Assembly (NCBI RefSeq): GCF_018987265.1
Contig: NZ_CP076853.1
Span: 3,038,001-3,102,000, forward strand
Direction of reading: 5' to 3'
Origin: Rhizobium sp. WYJ-E13
GTDB lineage: Bacteria; Pseudomonadota; Alphaproteobacteria; Rhizobiales; Rhizobiaceae
DNA: 64,000 bases
This document shows, piece after piece, positions 9,050-17,514 of this stretch. Within the stretch, counting starts at the first letter, position 1, and each line of letters starts with the position of its first letter. Below the pieces are notes generated by a model. The model was not told where the DNA came from. It saw only the letters and a program-made list of their open reading frames with translations, and did not search any database. The translations under genes were made by a program, and so were the position numbers.

Positions 9050-9059
9050 GCCTGTGAAG

Positions 9060-9087
9060 CAGGCGGCGGAAGCGATTCCGCCGCCTG
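9060..9087 (+). terminator. Intercistronic GC hairpin after the binding-protein gene
   Basis: CAGGCGGCGGAA and TTCCGCCGCCTG form a perfect 12-bp stem with a GCGA loop, between the binding-protein gene and the first permease gene. It lies where the hairpin at 3718-3740 lies in the other importer operon and probably limits downstream expression relative to the binding protein. Confidence 0.7.
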
Positions 9088-9103
9088 GATGCAGTGAGGT
9101 CTC

Positions 9104-9964
9104 ATGCTGACAATCCTGTTCGACGGCATCGCCTACGGCATGCTTCTCTTTGTTCTCGCCTGCGGATTGTCGGTCACGCTGGGCCTGATGAATTTCGTCA
9201 ATCTGGCGCATGGCGCCTTCGCCATGGCCGGCGGCTATATCACCGTCATCATGATGAACCGCTACGGCATTTCCTTCTATTGGTGCCTGCCGGCCGCCTT
9301 CATCCTTACGGCGTTTATCGGCGTGGTGCTCGAACGTCTGCTCTACCGTCGCCTCTATTCGGCGTCGCATCTCGATCAGGTGCTGTTTTCGATCGGCCTT
9401 GTCTTCATGTCGATTGCCGCGATTGACTATTTCATGGGCGGCCAGCAGCAGTTGATCAATCTGCCGCCCGAACTCAGCGGCCGCTTCGGCTTCATGGGTG
9501 TCGATATTGGCCGCTACCGGCTCTTCATCATTGTCATCTGCGCGGTGCTGACGGCAGCACTCCAACTGGCGCTCACCCGCACCCGCTTCGGCAGCCAGCT
9601 TCGCGCCGCCGTCGATGATGGACGTGTCGCGCGCGGCTTAGGCATCAATGTCTCCGTCATCTTCGCGCTGACCTTCGCTCTCGGTTCCGGCCTCGCCGGT
9701 CTCGGCGGCGCGCTCGGCACCGAACTGCTTGGCCTCGACCCGAACTTTCCGCTGAAATACCTCATCTATTTCATGATCGTCGTCACCGTTGGCGGTACCT
9801 CGTCCATCACCGGCCCCTTCATCGCAGCACTTCTGCTCGGTATCGCCGATGTCGCCGGCAAATATTACGTGCCGCAGCTCGGCGCCTTTATCATCTATGC
9901 CGTCATGATCCTTGTGCTGATCCTCCGGCCCCATGGCCTCTTTTCCCGGGAGGGCGGCCGATGA
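9104..9964 (+). CDS. Branched-chain-type ABC transporter permease (LivH-like)
   Basis: A 286-residue inner-membrane permease with about eight hydrophobic helices. It opens with the family signature GIAYGMLLFVLACGLSVTLGLMNFVNLAHGAF and carries a cytoplasmic ATPase-contact loop (DDGRVARGLGINV). It overlaps the next permease by 4 nt. Together they form the membrane channel of the importer. Confidence 0.93.
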   Translation: MLTILFDGIAYGMLLFVLACGLSVTLGLMNFVNLAHGAFAMAGGYITVIMMNRYGISFYWCLPAAFILTAFIGVVLERLLYRRLYSASHLDQVLFSIGLVFMSIAAIDYFMGGQQQLINLPPELSGRFGFMGVDIGRYRLFIIVICAVLTAALQLALTRTRFGSQLRAAVDDGRVARGLGINVSVIFALTFALGSGLAGLGGALGTELLGLDPNFPLKYLIYFMIVVTVGGTSSITGPFIAALLLGIADVAGKYYVPQLGAFIIYAVMILVLILRPHGLFSREGGR

Positions 9965-10995
9965 GCGGCGAACGTAACAACGCCTCTATGGAGGCCATAA
10001 GGCTCTTGAAGCGCGCCGGCCGCTGGCAGATCTGGGAATTTGCTCTCTGGCTGGTCGCTATCACCGCGATCTTCGTCCTGCCGTCACAAATGCTGATCCT
10101 GACGGAGATCGCCATCCTGGCACTCTTTGCCATCTCGCTGGATCTGATCCTCGGTTATACCGGCATAGTCTCGCTCGGCCATACCGCCTTTTTTGGCCTC
10201 GGCGCCTATGCGGCCGGTCTCTTCGCTGTGCATGTCTCCGGCGAGCCAATCGTCGGCCTGCTGGCAGCCGCTGTCGTGAGCGGCCTCTTCGGCTTCCTGA
10301 CAAGTTTCCTCGTGTTGCGAGGCTCCGATCTGACGCGCCTGATGACCACCTTCGGCGTCGCCATGCTGCTCGCCGAAGTCGTCAATCAGGCAGCCTGGCT
10401 CACCGGCGGCGCCGACGGTCTGAGCGGTGTGATGCTGAATCCGATCCTCGGCTATTTCGAATTCGATCTCTGGGGCCGCACCGGCTATATCTACTGTCTG
10501 ATCGTGCTGGTCGGTCTGACCTACGTCGCCCGCCGCATCGTCAATTCGCCCTTCGGTCTGTCACTGAAGGCGATCAAGCGCAACCAGCGCCGTGCCTCCA
10601 TGCTCGGCGTCTCGCCCGCCCGCCGTATCGTCGCGATCTACACGATCTCGGCCGCGTACGCCGGCATTGCAGGCGCCCTGCTGACGCAGACGACGAGCTT
10701 CGTCTCGCCCGACGTGCTCGCCTTCCACCGATCGGCCGAGGTACTGCTGGTGCTGGTCATCGGCGGCGTCGGTTATCTCTATGGCGGCGTCTTCGGCGCG
10801 GTCCTCTTCTCCATCCTGCGCAACTGGCTCTCAGTCATCACCCCGCAATACTGGATGTTCTGGATCGGCCTCGTGCTCATCATCATCGTTCTGGTCGGAC
10901 GCGAGCGTCTCACAAGCTGGCAGACCCTCCTGCCGGGCACGGCACGTAAACGCGAGACGCAGGTGCCGCACACCGTCGCGGAGGAAAGCAAATGA
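9961..10995 (+). CDS. Branched-chain-type ABC transporter permease (LivM-like)
   Basis: A 344-residue permease with many membrane helices and the LivM signature (LILGYTGIVSLGHTAFFGLGAYAAG). The coupling loop KAIKRNQRRASMLGVSPARR is present. Start and stop overlap the neighbouring genes by 4 nt each, so translation is coupled within the operon. Confidence 0.93.
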   Translation: MSGERNNASMEAIRLLKRAGRWQIWEFALWLVAITAIFVLPSQMLILTEIAILALFAISLDLILGYTGIVSLGHTAFFGLGAYAAGLFAVHVSGEPIVGLLAAAVVSGLFGFLTSFLVLRGSDLTRLMTTFGVAMLLAEVVNQAAWLTGGADGLSGVMLNPILGYFEFDLWGRTGYIYCLIVLVGLTYVARRIVNSPFGLSLKAIKRNQRRASMLGVSPARRIVAIYTISAAYAGIAGALLTQTTSFVSPDVLAFHRSAEVLLVLVIGGVGYLYGGVFGAVLFSILRNWLSVITPQYWMFWIGLVLIIIVLVGRERLTSWQTLLPGTARKRETQVPHTVAEESK

Positions 10996-11738
10996 CGCTT
11001 GCGCTGGAAACCCGCCATCTCGTCAAACGCTTCGGTGGCTTCGTCGCCACCAACGACGTCTCGCTGCAGATCCGCCAGGGCGCCCGCCATGCGCTGATCG
11101 GACCGAACGGAGCCGGCAAGACCACGATCATCAACCTGCTGACCGGCGTCCTGACACCGAACAGCGGCGAGATCCTGCTCGCTGGCGAGGACATTACCGG
11201 CCTGTCCTCCTATCGACGCGTCGGCAAGGGTCTTTCCCGCACCTTCCAGATCAACCAGCTCTTCGGCGATTTCACGCCTCTCGACTCCGTCATGCTGGCA
11301 ATCAGCGAACGCAAAGGCCATGGCCGTTTCGCCTGGCGGCCGCTTTCGGCAGACCGCGAAGTGGCTGATGAAGCCGCCAGCCTGCTGGAGCGTTTCCGCC
11401 TAGTCGATGCCATGGGCACGCCGACAACACTCCTGCCCTACGGCAAGCAGCGCCTGCTGGAGATCGCGCTGGCGATTGCCATGCAGCCGAAGGTCCTGCT
11501 GCTTGACGAGCCGGCCGCCGGCGTTCCCGAAGAGGAACGCCATGAGGTCCTCGGCATCGTCCGCGACCTGCCGGCCAATGTCACGGTCGTATTGATCGAA
11601 CACGATATGGACCTCGTCTTTTCCTTTGCAGACCGCATCTCGGTGCTCGCCGCCGGTGCGCTCTTCGCCGAAGGGACTGTCGCCGAAATCTCTGGGGATT
11701 CGCAGGTCAAAGCTATCTATCTCGGGGAGGACGCCTGA
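10992..11738 (+). CDS. Branched-chain-type ABC transporter ATPase (LivG-like)
   Basis: A 248-residue ATPase with Walker A GPNGAGKTT, Walker B VLLLDEPAAG and the LivG-typical C-terminus ending in KAIYLGEDA. The signature motif is not the usual LSGGQ: the corresponding region reads LPYGKQRLLEIALA, a variant common in LivG proteins. It pairs with the following ATPase. Confidence 0.92.
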   Translation: MTLALETRHLVKRFGGFVATNDVSLQIRQGARHALIGPNGAGKTTIINLLTGVLTPNSGEILLAGEDITGLSSYRRVGKGLSRTFQINQLFGDFTPLDSVMLAISERKGHGRFAWRPLSADREVADEAASLLERFRLVDAMGTPTTLLPYGKQRLLEIALAIAMQPKVLLLDEPAAGVPEEERHEVLGIVRDLPANVTVVLIEHDMDLVFSFADRISVLAAGALFAEGTVAEISGDSQVKAIYLGEDA

Positions 11739-12436
11739 TGGCCGAACTGCTGCGGATCGAGCGCCTCGTCGCCGGCTATGGCGAGGCCCATGTCCTCGCC
11801 AAGGTGGATTTCACGCTGGAGGAAGGTCGCTCGCTGGCATTGCTCGGCCGCAACGGCGCCGGCAAGACCACTCTGCTCAACACGATCATCGGTGTCACCA
11901 CCCACCATGCCGGCTCCATCCACTTGCAGCAGCGCGACATCACCCGGCTTAGGGCAGAGAAGCGCGCGCCGCTCGGCATCGGCTGGGTGCCGCAGGAGCG
12001 CAACATCTTTCGTTCGCTGACGGTAGAGGAGAACCTGATGGCCAGCGCCCGCCCCGGCGCCTGGAATGTCGGGCGCGTCTACCAGATGTTTCCGCGCCTT
12101 AGGGAGCGCCGCCGCAACCTCGGCAACCAGCTCTCCGGCGGAGAGCAGCAGATGCTCGCCATTGCCCGCGCGCTGATGCTCAATCCTAAGGTTCTGCTGC
12201 TCGACGAACCGCTGGAAGGCCTCGCCCCGATCATTGTCGACGAGCTTCTGGCCGCACTTCGCCGCATCGTCACCGGCGAAGGCATGTCGGCGATCATCGT
12301 CGAGCAGAAGGCCCGCAAGGTACTGCCGCTGACCGACGAGGTCATCGTTCTCGAACGAGGCGCGGTCACCTACCGCAACACGTCCGAAGCGCTTCTCGCC
12401 TCACCCGAAACTCTGGACGCTCACCTGGGCGTTTGA
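11738..12436 (+). CDS. Branched-chain-type ABC transporter ATPase (LivF-like)
   Basis: A 232-residue ATPase with Walker A GRNGAGKTT, signature LSGGEQQ and Walker B VLLLDEPLEG. Its start overlaps the preceding stop by 1 nt (TGATG). It is the last gene of the importer operon and converges on the murA-like gene with only 3 nt between the stop codons. Confidence 0.92.
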   Translation: MAELLRIERLVAGYGEAHVLAKVDFTLEEGRSLALLGRNGAGKTTLLNTIIGVTTHHAGSIHLQQRDITRLRAEKRAPLGIGWVPQERNIFRSLTVEENLMASARPGAWNVGRVYQMFPRLRERRRNLGNQLSGGEQQMLAIARALMLNPKVLLLDEPLEGLAPIIVDELLAALRRIVTGEGMSAIIVEQKARKVLPLTDEVIVLERGAVTYRNTSEALLASPETLDAHLGV

Positions 12437-12439
12437 GGA

Positions 12440-13792
12440 TTAAGCTTCGCGCGGTGGCACGCGGGTGATGCTCGCACCGAGCGCGTTCAGGCGTTCCTCG
12501 ATCCGCTCATAGCCGCGTTCGATCTGCTGGGCATTGTTGATGACGCTGGTGCCCTCGGCGCACATAGCGGCGATCAGCATCGCCATGCCGGCGCGGATGT
12601 CCGGGCTCTCCACCTGCGCGGCCCGCAGCTTGGAAGGACCGGCGACGATCGCGCGATGCGGATCGCAGAGCACGATGCGCGCGCCCATGGCGATCAGCTT
12701 GTCGACGAAGAACATCCGGCTTTCGAACATCTTCTCGAACATCAGCACCACGCCTTCGCATTGTGAGGCAGTGACGATGGCAATCGACATCGTATCGGCA
12801 GGGAAAGCCGGCCAAGGCTGGTCTTCGATCTTCGGAATATGGCCGCCGAAATCCGGCTGGATCTTCATCTCCTGCCCCGCCGACACCACGAGATCGTCGC
12901 CCTCGATGCGGCAGCGGATGCCAAGACGCTCGAAGGTCATCAGCGTCGAGCGCAGATGCTCAACACCCGCCCGGCGGATGGTGATTTCAGAACCGGTGAC
13001 AGCAGCAAGGCCGATCAGCGAGCCGATCTCGTTATGGTCGGGACCGATCCGGTGCGATGCACCACCGAGCGGTTGGCCGCCATGAATGGTCATTGTATTG
13101 GTGCCGATACCCTCGATCTTCGCGCCCATGGCGATGAGGAAATGCGCGAGATCCTGAACATGCGGCTCGGACGCGCAATTGCGCAGGATCGTCTTACCCT
13201 CGGCGGCAACAGCCGCACAGAGCGCGTTTTCCGTCGCGGTGACCGACGGTTCGTCGAGGAAGACGTCGGCGCCGCGCAACTGCTTCGCGCGGAAGCTGTA
13301 GGAGCCGTTGACGCCGATTTCGGCGCCAAGCTGTTCCAGAGCCAGGAAATGCGTATCGACGCGGCGGCGACCGATGACATCGCCGCCCGGCGGCGGCAAC
13401 GTGATCTCGCCACAGCGCGCCAGCATCGGACCGGCAAGCAGGATGGACGCCCGGATACGAGCGCAGAGGCCGGGATCGAGATCGGCCGGCTTGAGATCGC
13501 TCGCTTCGATTTCCAACTCGTTGCGGCCGAGCCAGCGTGCCCTAGCACCGACGGACTGGATCAGTTCGACCAGCGCTTCGACATCGCGAATACGCGGCAC
13601 ATTGGTCAGATACACCAGCTTGTCGGTCAGCAGCGAGGCGGCAATGATCGGCAAGGCGGCATTCTTATTGCCGCTCGGCTGGATCTCGCCGGCAAGGCGA
13701 TGGCCGCCCTCGACGATGTACTGAATTCGCTCATGCGGCTGGGCCTGTGCCACTGCTGTCATCCTTGTTCGATTCGATTTTTCAGAGGGCAT
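12440..13792 (-). CDS. murA: UDP-GlcNAc 1-carboxyvinyltransferase homologue with Asp at the catalytic Cys position
   Basis: MurA transfers enolpyruvate from PEP to UDP-GlcNAc in peptidoglycan synthesis. The 450-residue protein spans the EPT fold, with GNKNAALPI near the N-terminus. In the catalytic loop, where most MurA proteins have PGGCxIGxRPVDxH, this one has [14 protein letters not shown], so Cys is Asp (residue 138, codon 13379-13381). A Cys-to-Asp change at this position is known to keep activity and give fosfomycin resistance in other bacteria. It may be a second, specialised MurA. It sits between the importer operon and ligM. The start is not certain: an in-frame ATG 30 nt downstream is possible. 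Confidence 0.88.
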   Translation of the reverse strand: MPSEKSNRTRMTAVAQAQPHERIQYIVEGGHRLAGEIQPSGNKNAALPIIAASLLTDKLVYLTNVPRIRDVEALVELIQSVGARARWLGRNELEIEASDLKPADLDPGLCARIRASILLAGPMLARCGEITLPPPGGDVIGRRRVDTHFLALEQLGAEIGVNGSYSFRAKQLRGADVFLDEPSVTATENALCAAVAAEGKTILRNCASEPHVQDLAHFLIAMGAKIEGIGTNTMTIHGGQPLGGASHRIGPDHNEIGSLIGLAAVTGSEITIRRAGVEHLRSTLMTFERLGIRCRIEGDDLVVSAGQEMKIQPDFGGHIPKIEDQPWPAFPADTMSIAIVTASQCEGVVLMFEKMFESRMFFVDKLIAMGARIVLCDPHRAIVAGPSKLRAAQVESPDIRAGMAMLIAAMCAEGTSVINNAQQIERGYERIEERLNALGASITRVPPREA

Positions 13793-13899
13793 ATCTGCTT
13801 TGTCATTGTGACATCGGAGTGATCGCCCATTGGGAAGTGTGGCTGTTTTAGCGCCCCCGCGCGTGGACGGCTAGAGCCAGGGCGACCGGAGGGATCCAT

Positions 13900-13926
13900 A
13901 AAAAACGGCGCCCTCCCGAGCGCCGT
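13900..13926 (-). terminator. Rho-independent terminator after ligM
   Basis: Read on the minus strand: ACGGCGC, an 8-nt loop, GCGCCGT, then a run of T residues. It lies 30 bp past the ligM stop and separates it from the murA-like gene. Confidence 0.85.
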
Positions 13927-13956
13927 CGTGAACACCGTGGATGGTGGTGTCGAACC

Positions 13957-15369
13957 TCAGCTCTTCTTGCTACGCCAGCTGTCGGCGTAATTCTCGCGAG
14001 CTTCACGGGAATAGGGCGTGGGCGACACGCGTACACGGATTTCCGCCTGCTTGTGCGGTTCGACCGAGGTCTTCCCTGACCCACCATCGGGTTCGCCCCA
14101 GACGAGGGTCAGCACGTCGCCGACCTCGACATCGGCATCGACGATGCCGAGCGAAAGCATGCAGCGTTCATTGTAGCTGTAGCCGTTGAACATCGACATA
14201 CCGACCATCTTGCCGTCGCGCAGGATCTTGTCGGCACTGGTCGAGGCATAGTTCGGCTGCGGGAAGTCGATCCATTTGAAATGATCCTCGCCCGGACGGA
14301 AGGCCGAAGCGATGACGTTGACGACATCTTCGGCATTCCACTCGAAGGTCACCTTCTTGCGACTCGTCTGGCCCTTCAACTTCTCGAGCGCGGACTTGCC
14401 GATGAAATCGTCCTTCTTCCAGCCGATGTAGAAGTCGTAGCCGAGTTCGAACGGAGTGACGTAATAGTCCTCGATATTGCTGGAAACGAAACTGCCGCCG
14501 ATCGCGCCCGTTGCTTCGTAGCTGTCGGCGCCGAGCCAGTCGCGATAGGCCGCCAGCATGCCATCACCCGTGTAGATGCCCGGCAGCGGCGACGGGATCC
14601 AACCGGATTCCAGCGTGTTGGTAGAGTAGGCACGGCTGCCGCAACGCACGAGATCGACGCCAGCCGCCTTTGCCGATTCCAGGATCACCGACTGGATATA
14701 GGCCTTGTCTTCGTAAGGACCCCAGATTTCCAGGCCCGGCGCACCGGACATGCCGTGGCGCAGCGCATTCACCGTCTTCGAGCCGACCTTGATTTTGTCG
14801 ACATGGAAGAACTTGATGTCAGGGATCGGCCCACCATTCATCCTCTCGAATATCTTGGGAGCATCCGGTCCCTGGATCTGGTAGCGGTAATGCGTACGTA
14901 GCACACGTTCGCCTTCCGGTCGCGAAGGCGAGCGCGGATCATATTTCAGGCGCACATTCCACTTGCCGTATGCTGCACAGAACATCAGCCAGTTGGAAGT
15001 CGGCGAGCGGCCGACGAGGATGAACTTGTCCTCGCGTTCGCGGAAGATGATCTGGTCGCCAATCACATGACCGGCCGGCGTGACCGGCACGAAATGCTTG
15101 GCACGGTTCGTATCGAAATTCGAGAAGGAGTTGACGCCGTGATAGGCGAGGAACGTCTCCGCATCCGGACCCTCGACGGTCAATTCGTCCATATGGTGCG
15201 ACTGATCGAAGAGGACGGCGGAGTTGCGCCATGCAGCCTGCTCCGAACGCCAGTTGGAAAACTCGGCCGCTACGACCGGGTATACATACATGCCGACCTT
15301 GGAATTGCGCAGCAGCTCCACAATATTGCCGGCCGACTTCAAAACTTCGGATAGGTTCGATCTCGCCAC
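13957..15369 (-). CDS. ligM: LigM/DesA-type tetrahydrofolate-dependent aryl O-demethylase
   Basis: Family members (GcvT/aminomethyltransferase fold) move the methyl group of vanillate, 3-O-methylgallate or syringate to tetrahydrofolate. The 470-residue protein shows strong LigM-like stretches: YVYPVVAAEFSNWRSEQ, WRNSAVLFDQSHHM, RHGMSGAPGLEIWGPYE, NTLESGWIPSPLPGIYTGD, GAIGGSFVSSNIEDYY and VEPHKQ. A GTG start at 15369 is chosen because GGGAGG lies 7 nt upstream; ATG codons further up overlap the operator region. An exact ATGTATACAT operator is 28 bp upstream and a terminator follows. The neighbouring metF-like, ligAB and galBCD genes fit a methoxylated-aromatic pathway. Whether vanillate, syringate or 3-O-methylgallate is preferred cannot be read from sequence. 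Confidence 0.9.
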   Translation of the reverse strand: MARSNLSEVLKSAGNIVELLRNSKVGMYVYPVVAAEFSNWRSEQAAWRNSAVLFDQSHHMDELTVEGPDAETFLAYHGVNSFSNFDTNRAKHFVPVTPAGHVIGDQIIFREREDKFILVGRSPTSNWLMFCAAYGKWNVRLKYDPRSPSRPEGERVLRTHYRYQIQGPDAPKIFERMNGGPIPDIKFFHVDKIKVGSKTVNALRHGMSGAPGLEIWGPYEDKAYIQSVILESAKAAGVDLVRCGSRAYSTNTLESGWIPSPLPGIYTGDGMLAAYRDWLGADSYEATGAIGGSFVSSNIEDYYVTPFELGYDFYIGWKKDDFIGKSALEKLKGQTSRKKVTFEWNAEDVVNVIASAFRPGEDHFKWIDFPQPNYASTSADKILRDGKMVGMSMFNGYSYNERCMLSLGIVDADVEVGDVLTLVWGEPDGGSGKTSVEPHKQAEIRVRVSPTPYSREARENYADSWRSKKS

Positions 15370-15396
15370 CTGATGTCCTCCCATTGGCATGCGATA

Positions 15397-15406
15397 ATGT
15401 ATACAT
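15397..15406. promoter_or_regulatory. ATGTATACAT operator before ligM
   Basis: An exact copy of the palindrome, 28 bp upstream of the GTG start of ligM on the minus strand. A bound repressor here would block the promoter or early transcription. Confidence 0.65.
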
Positions 15407-15524
15407 GAAATGCCCAATACGATCAGATTGCAAGCCTATTTTCTTCCGGCAGCACGGTATTCGATGCGGCAGAAATGCAAGAGGGCGGCCTCAGGCCGCC
15501 CTCTCGAAGCCGGATTTAGCCGAA

Positions 15525-16259
15525 TTACCGGTGAATCAGCGCAAGCCCTCTGATCTGCTCGATCAGGGTTGGATCTTCCGCCAGAATGTATTCAAGATTA
15601 CGTCGCGCCGTGCGTGCATGCTCCCTGGCGATCGCTTCCGCGCGACTGCCTTCGCGTGCTTCGATCGCGCTGACGAGCGCCCTGTGCTGGTCCTGTGCGG
15701 ATCGGAGCGAACGGCGGAAGGTGGCAATGTCAGCCTTGTCGGGCAAGAAGGCGGAGGGTGAGGCAAAGGGCAACGAGCTCGCCCGTTCCACCTCGCGGCG
15801 GATGATCTCGCTGCCGGCGAGCGCCGCAAGCTGGTGATGAAATTTCTCATTCAGGTCGGAATAGGCGTCGAAATCGACATCATCGAGTTGCTCGCCGAAA
15901 CAGGCGTCGAGCTTGATCACCGTATGCTTGATCTCATCAAGCGCTTCGGGCGCGGCACCGCGCTCTGCAGCGAGCCTTGCCGCCATGCCCTCCATGACGC
16001 CGCGCACCTCGATGGAATCGACCACGTCGGCAAAGCCGAAACGGCGAACCACGAAGCCACCATTCGGCAGGCGATCCAGAAGCCCCTCCTCCGTCAGCCG
16101 CGACATCGCCTCGCGCACCGGCGTACGTGAAATATCCAGCGCCTCCGCCAATGGCACCTCGAACAGCCGCGTGCCTCCCTGCAATTCGCCGCTCAAAATC
16201 TTTTCCCGCAACTCGATAACGGCGCGACGGCCATGCGTTGCGGCTTCACTCTGCTTCAT
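15525..16259 (-). CDS. GntR-family regulator (FCD), candidate regulator of the aromatic regulon
   Basis: The 244-residue protein has an N-terminal winged helix (LREKILSGELQGGTRLFEVPLAEALDISRTPVREAMSRL) and a C-terminal FCD ligand domain (DLNEKFHHQLAALAGS, QHRALVSAIEAR). GGAGG lies 5 nt before the ATG at 16259. It is divergent from the hydrolase-ligAB operon and lies beside ligM. Imperfect copies of the ATGTATACAT palindrome lie before its own start (16282, 16344). It is therefore the best candidate to bind this site. The likely effector is an aromatic substrate or ring-cleavage product, which is inference. Confidence 0.88.
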   Translation of the reverse strand: MKQSEAATHGRRAVIELREKILSGELQGGTRLFEVPLAEALDISRTPVREAMSRLTEEGLLDRLPNGGFVVRRFGFADVVDSIEVRGVMEGMAARLAAERGAAPEALDEIKHTVIKLDACFGEQLDDVDFDAYSDLNEKFHHQLAALAGSEIIRREVERASSLPFASPSAFLPDKADIATFRRSLRSAQDQHRALVSAIEAREGSRAEAIAREHARTARRNLEYILAEDPTLIEQIRGLALIHR

Positions 16260-16281
16260 CGGCGCCTCCAATCCCGGCTAA

Positions 16282-16353
16282 ATGTATATAACAGCGCGAA
16301 CGCATACAAAACCCCAGCCCGAAGCCACTACCTTAGCATGGATCTGTATGCAT
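16282..16353. promoter_or_regulatory. Two imperfect operator copies before the GntR gene
   Basis: ATGTATATAA (16282-16291) and CTGTATGCAT (16344-16353) each resemble ATGTATACAT, and both are followed closely by AACAGCGC. They are placed for autoregulation of the GntR gene. Confidence 0.4.
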
Positions 16354-16408
16354 AACAGCGCTGCCTTCCCATAGAAACGACGATTATCGAACTACACCCG
16401 CCAATCTC

Positions 16409-16426
16409 TTGACATAATGTATACAT
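16409..16426 (+). promoter_or_regulatory. TTGACA box and ATGTATACAT operator before the hydrolase-ligAB operon
   Basis: TTGACA (16409-16414) is followed directly by the exact palindrome ATGTATACAT (16417-16426). The operon start is 32 bp further. A matching -10 box is not obvious. Confidence 0.6.
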
Positions 16427-16457
16427 TTGTGGTGTCTGGTTTGCGGGAGGAACATCG

Positions 16458-17168
16458 ATGACAACGCTCGCGCTCATTCCAGGGCTCGTGTCCGACAGCA
16501 TCGTCTGGGCACCGCTTGCCGACGTTGTCGCGCACCGTATGCCTGTGCATACGGCCGATGTGTCCCACAGTTCTTCGATATCAGGCATGGCGGAGAGCGT
16601 TCTCGCCGCCACCGAAGGTGATCTTATTGTTGCCGGCCATTCCATGGGCGGGCGCGTCGCCATGGAAATGGCGCGCATTGCGCCGGATCGCATCCGCGGA
16701 CTGGTGCTCGCCAATACCGGCCACCACCCGAAACGCGATGGCGAGGAAGTCAAGCGTCAGCAGATCATCGATCTCGGTCATCACAGCATGGAAGAACTGG
16801 CTGACCAGTGGCTGCCACCCATGCTCGACCCCGCCCGGCTTACGGACGCGGAACTGGTCGGCAATCTGCGCGCCATGGTGCTACGTGCCGGCCCCGATGT
16901 GCATGAGCGGCAGATCCGTGCGCTGATCAACCGGCCGAATGCCAGCGCCTATATGGCCGGGCTCGGCTGTCCCATCCTGCTTGTCGCCGCGCGCCACGAT
17001 GGCTGGAGTCCGATCGTCCAGCACCAGGAAATCGCCGATGCGGCGCCGGATGCGGAGCTCGTCGTCATCGAAGATGCCGGCCATTTCGCCCCTGTGGAGC
17101 GTCCGGCCGAAGTGACTGCCGCGATCATCGATTGGCTGATGCGCAGATTTGGAGGAATTGATGCCTGA
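16458..17168 (+). CDS. Alpha/beta hydrolase
   Basis: A 236-residue cytoplasmic alpha/beta-hydrolase with the nucleophile elbow GHSMGG, an acid in ARHDGWSP and a C-terminal His in DAGHFAPVERP. GGGAGG precedes the ATG. It is the first gene of the operon with ligA (8-nt overlap), ligB and a YciI-like gene. In aromatic pathways such enzymes cleave esters or ring-fission products; the step here is not identified. Confidence 0.88.
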   Translation: MTTLALIPGLVSDSIVWAPLADVVAHRMPVHTADVSHSSSISGMAESVLAATEGDLIVAGHSMGGRVAMEMARIAPDRIRGLVLANTGHHPKRDGEEVKRQQIIDLGHHSMEELADQWLPPMLDPARLTDAELVGNLRAMVLRAGPDVHERQIRALINRPNASAYMAGLGCPILLVAARHDGWSPIVQHQEIADAAPDAELVVIEDAGHFAPVERPAEVTAAIIDWLMRRFGGIDA

Positions 17169-17514
17169 GAAGACAGCGACCATTCCCGATACGCCGCTCT
17201 TCGACCGGGTCGGCTCGATCCGCGGCTACCGGCTCAATAAGATGGCGATGGCGCTCGGCCAGCCGGTGAACCGCGAAGCCTTCAAGGCGGATGAAGACAC
17301 CTATCTCGCTCGGTTCGGCCTGAGCGATGAGGAGAAGGCTGCAGTCAAGAGCCGTGACTGGCACGAGATGGTGCGCCTCGGCGGCAACCTGTTCTTCATC
17401 CTGAAAATTGCTGCTGTCGACCCGACGCCGATCACTGAGATCGGTGCCGCGCAGGCCGGCATGTCGCATGAGAATTTTCTCTACGAAAGACTGGGGAAGA
17501 AGAAAAATGGCTAA
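17161..17514 (+). CDS. ligA: Extradiol dioxygenase small subunit (LigA-type)
   Basis: A 117-residue helical subunit of a protocatechuate 4,5-/gallate-type dioxygenase. Features include RGYRLNKMAMALGQPVNREAF and DWHEMVRLGGNLFFILKIAAV, as in LigA proteins. The ATG at 17161 has GGAGG upstream and overlaps the hydrolase stop. The gene overlaps ligB by 8 nt. The small subunit closes the active site of LigB. Confidence 0.9.
   Translation: MPEKTATIPDTPLFDRVGSIRGYRLNKMAMALGQPVNREAFKADEDTYLARFGLSDEEKAAVKSRDWHEMVRLGGNLFFILKIAAVDPTPITEIGAAQAGMSHENFLYERLGKKKNG

Noticed and set aside
8258..9565. Long minus-strand frame (about 435 codons) across the binding protein and LivH genes
   Set aside because: It spans two well-supported plus-strand genes and has no recognisable motif; antisense artefact of high GC.
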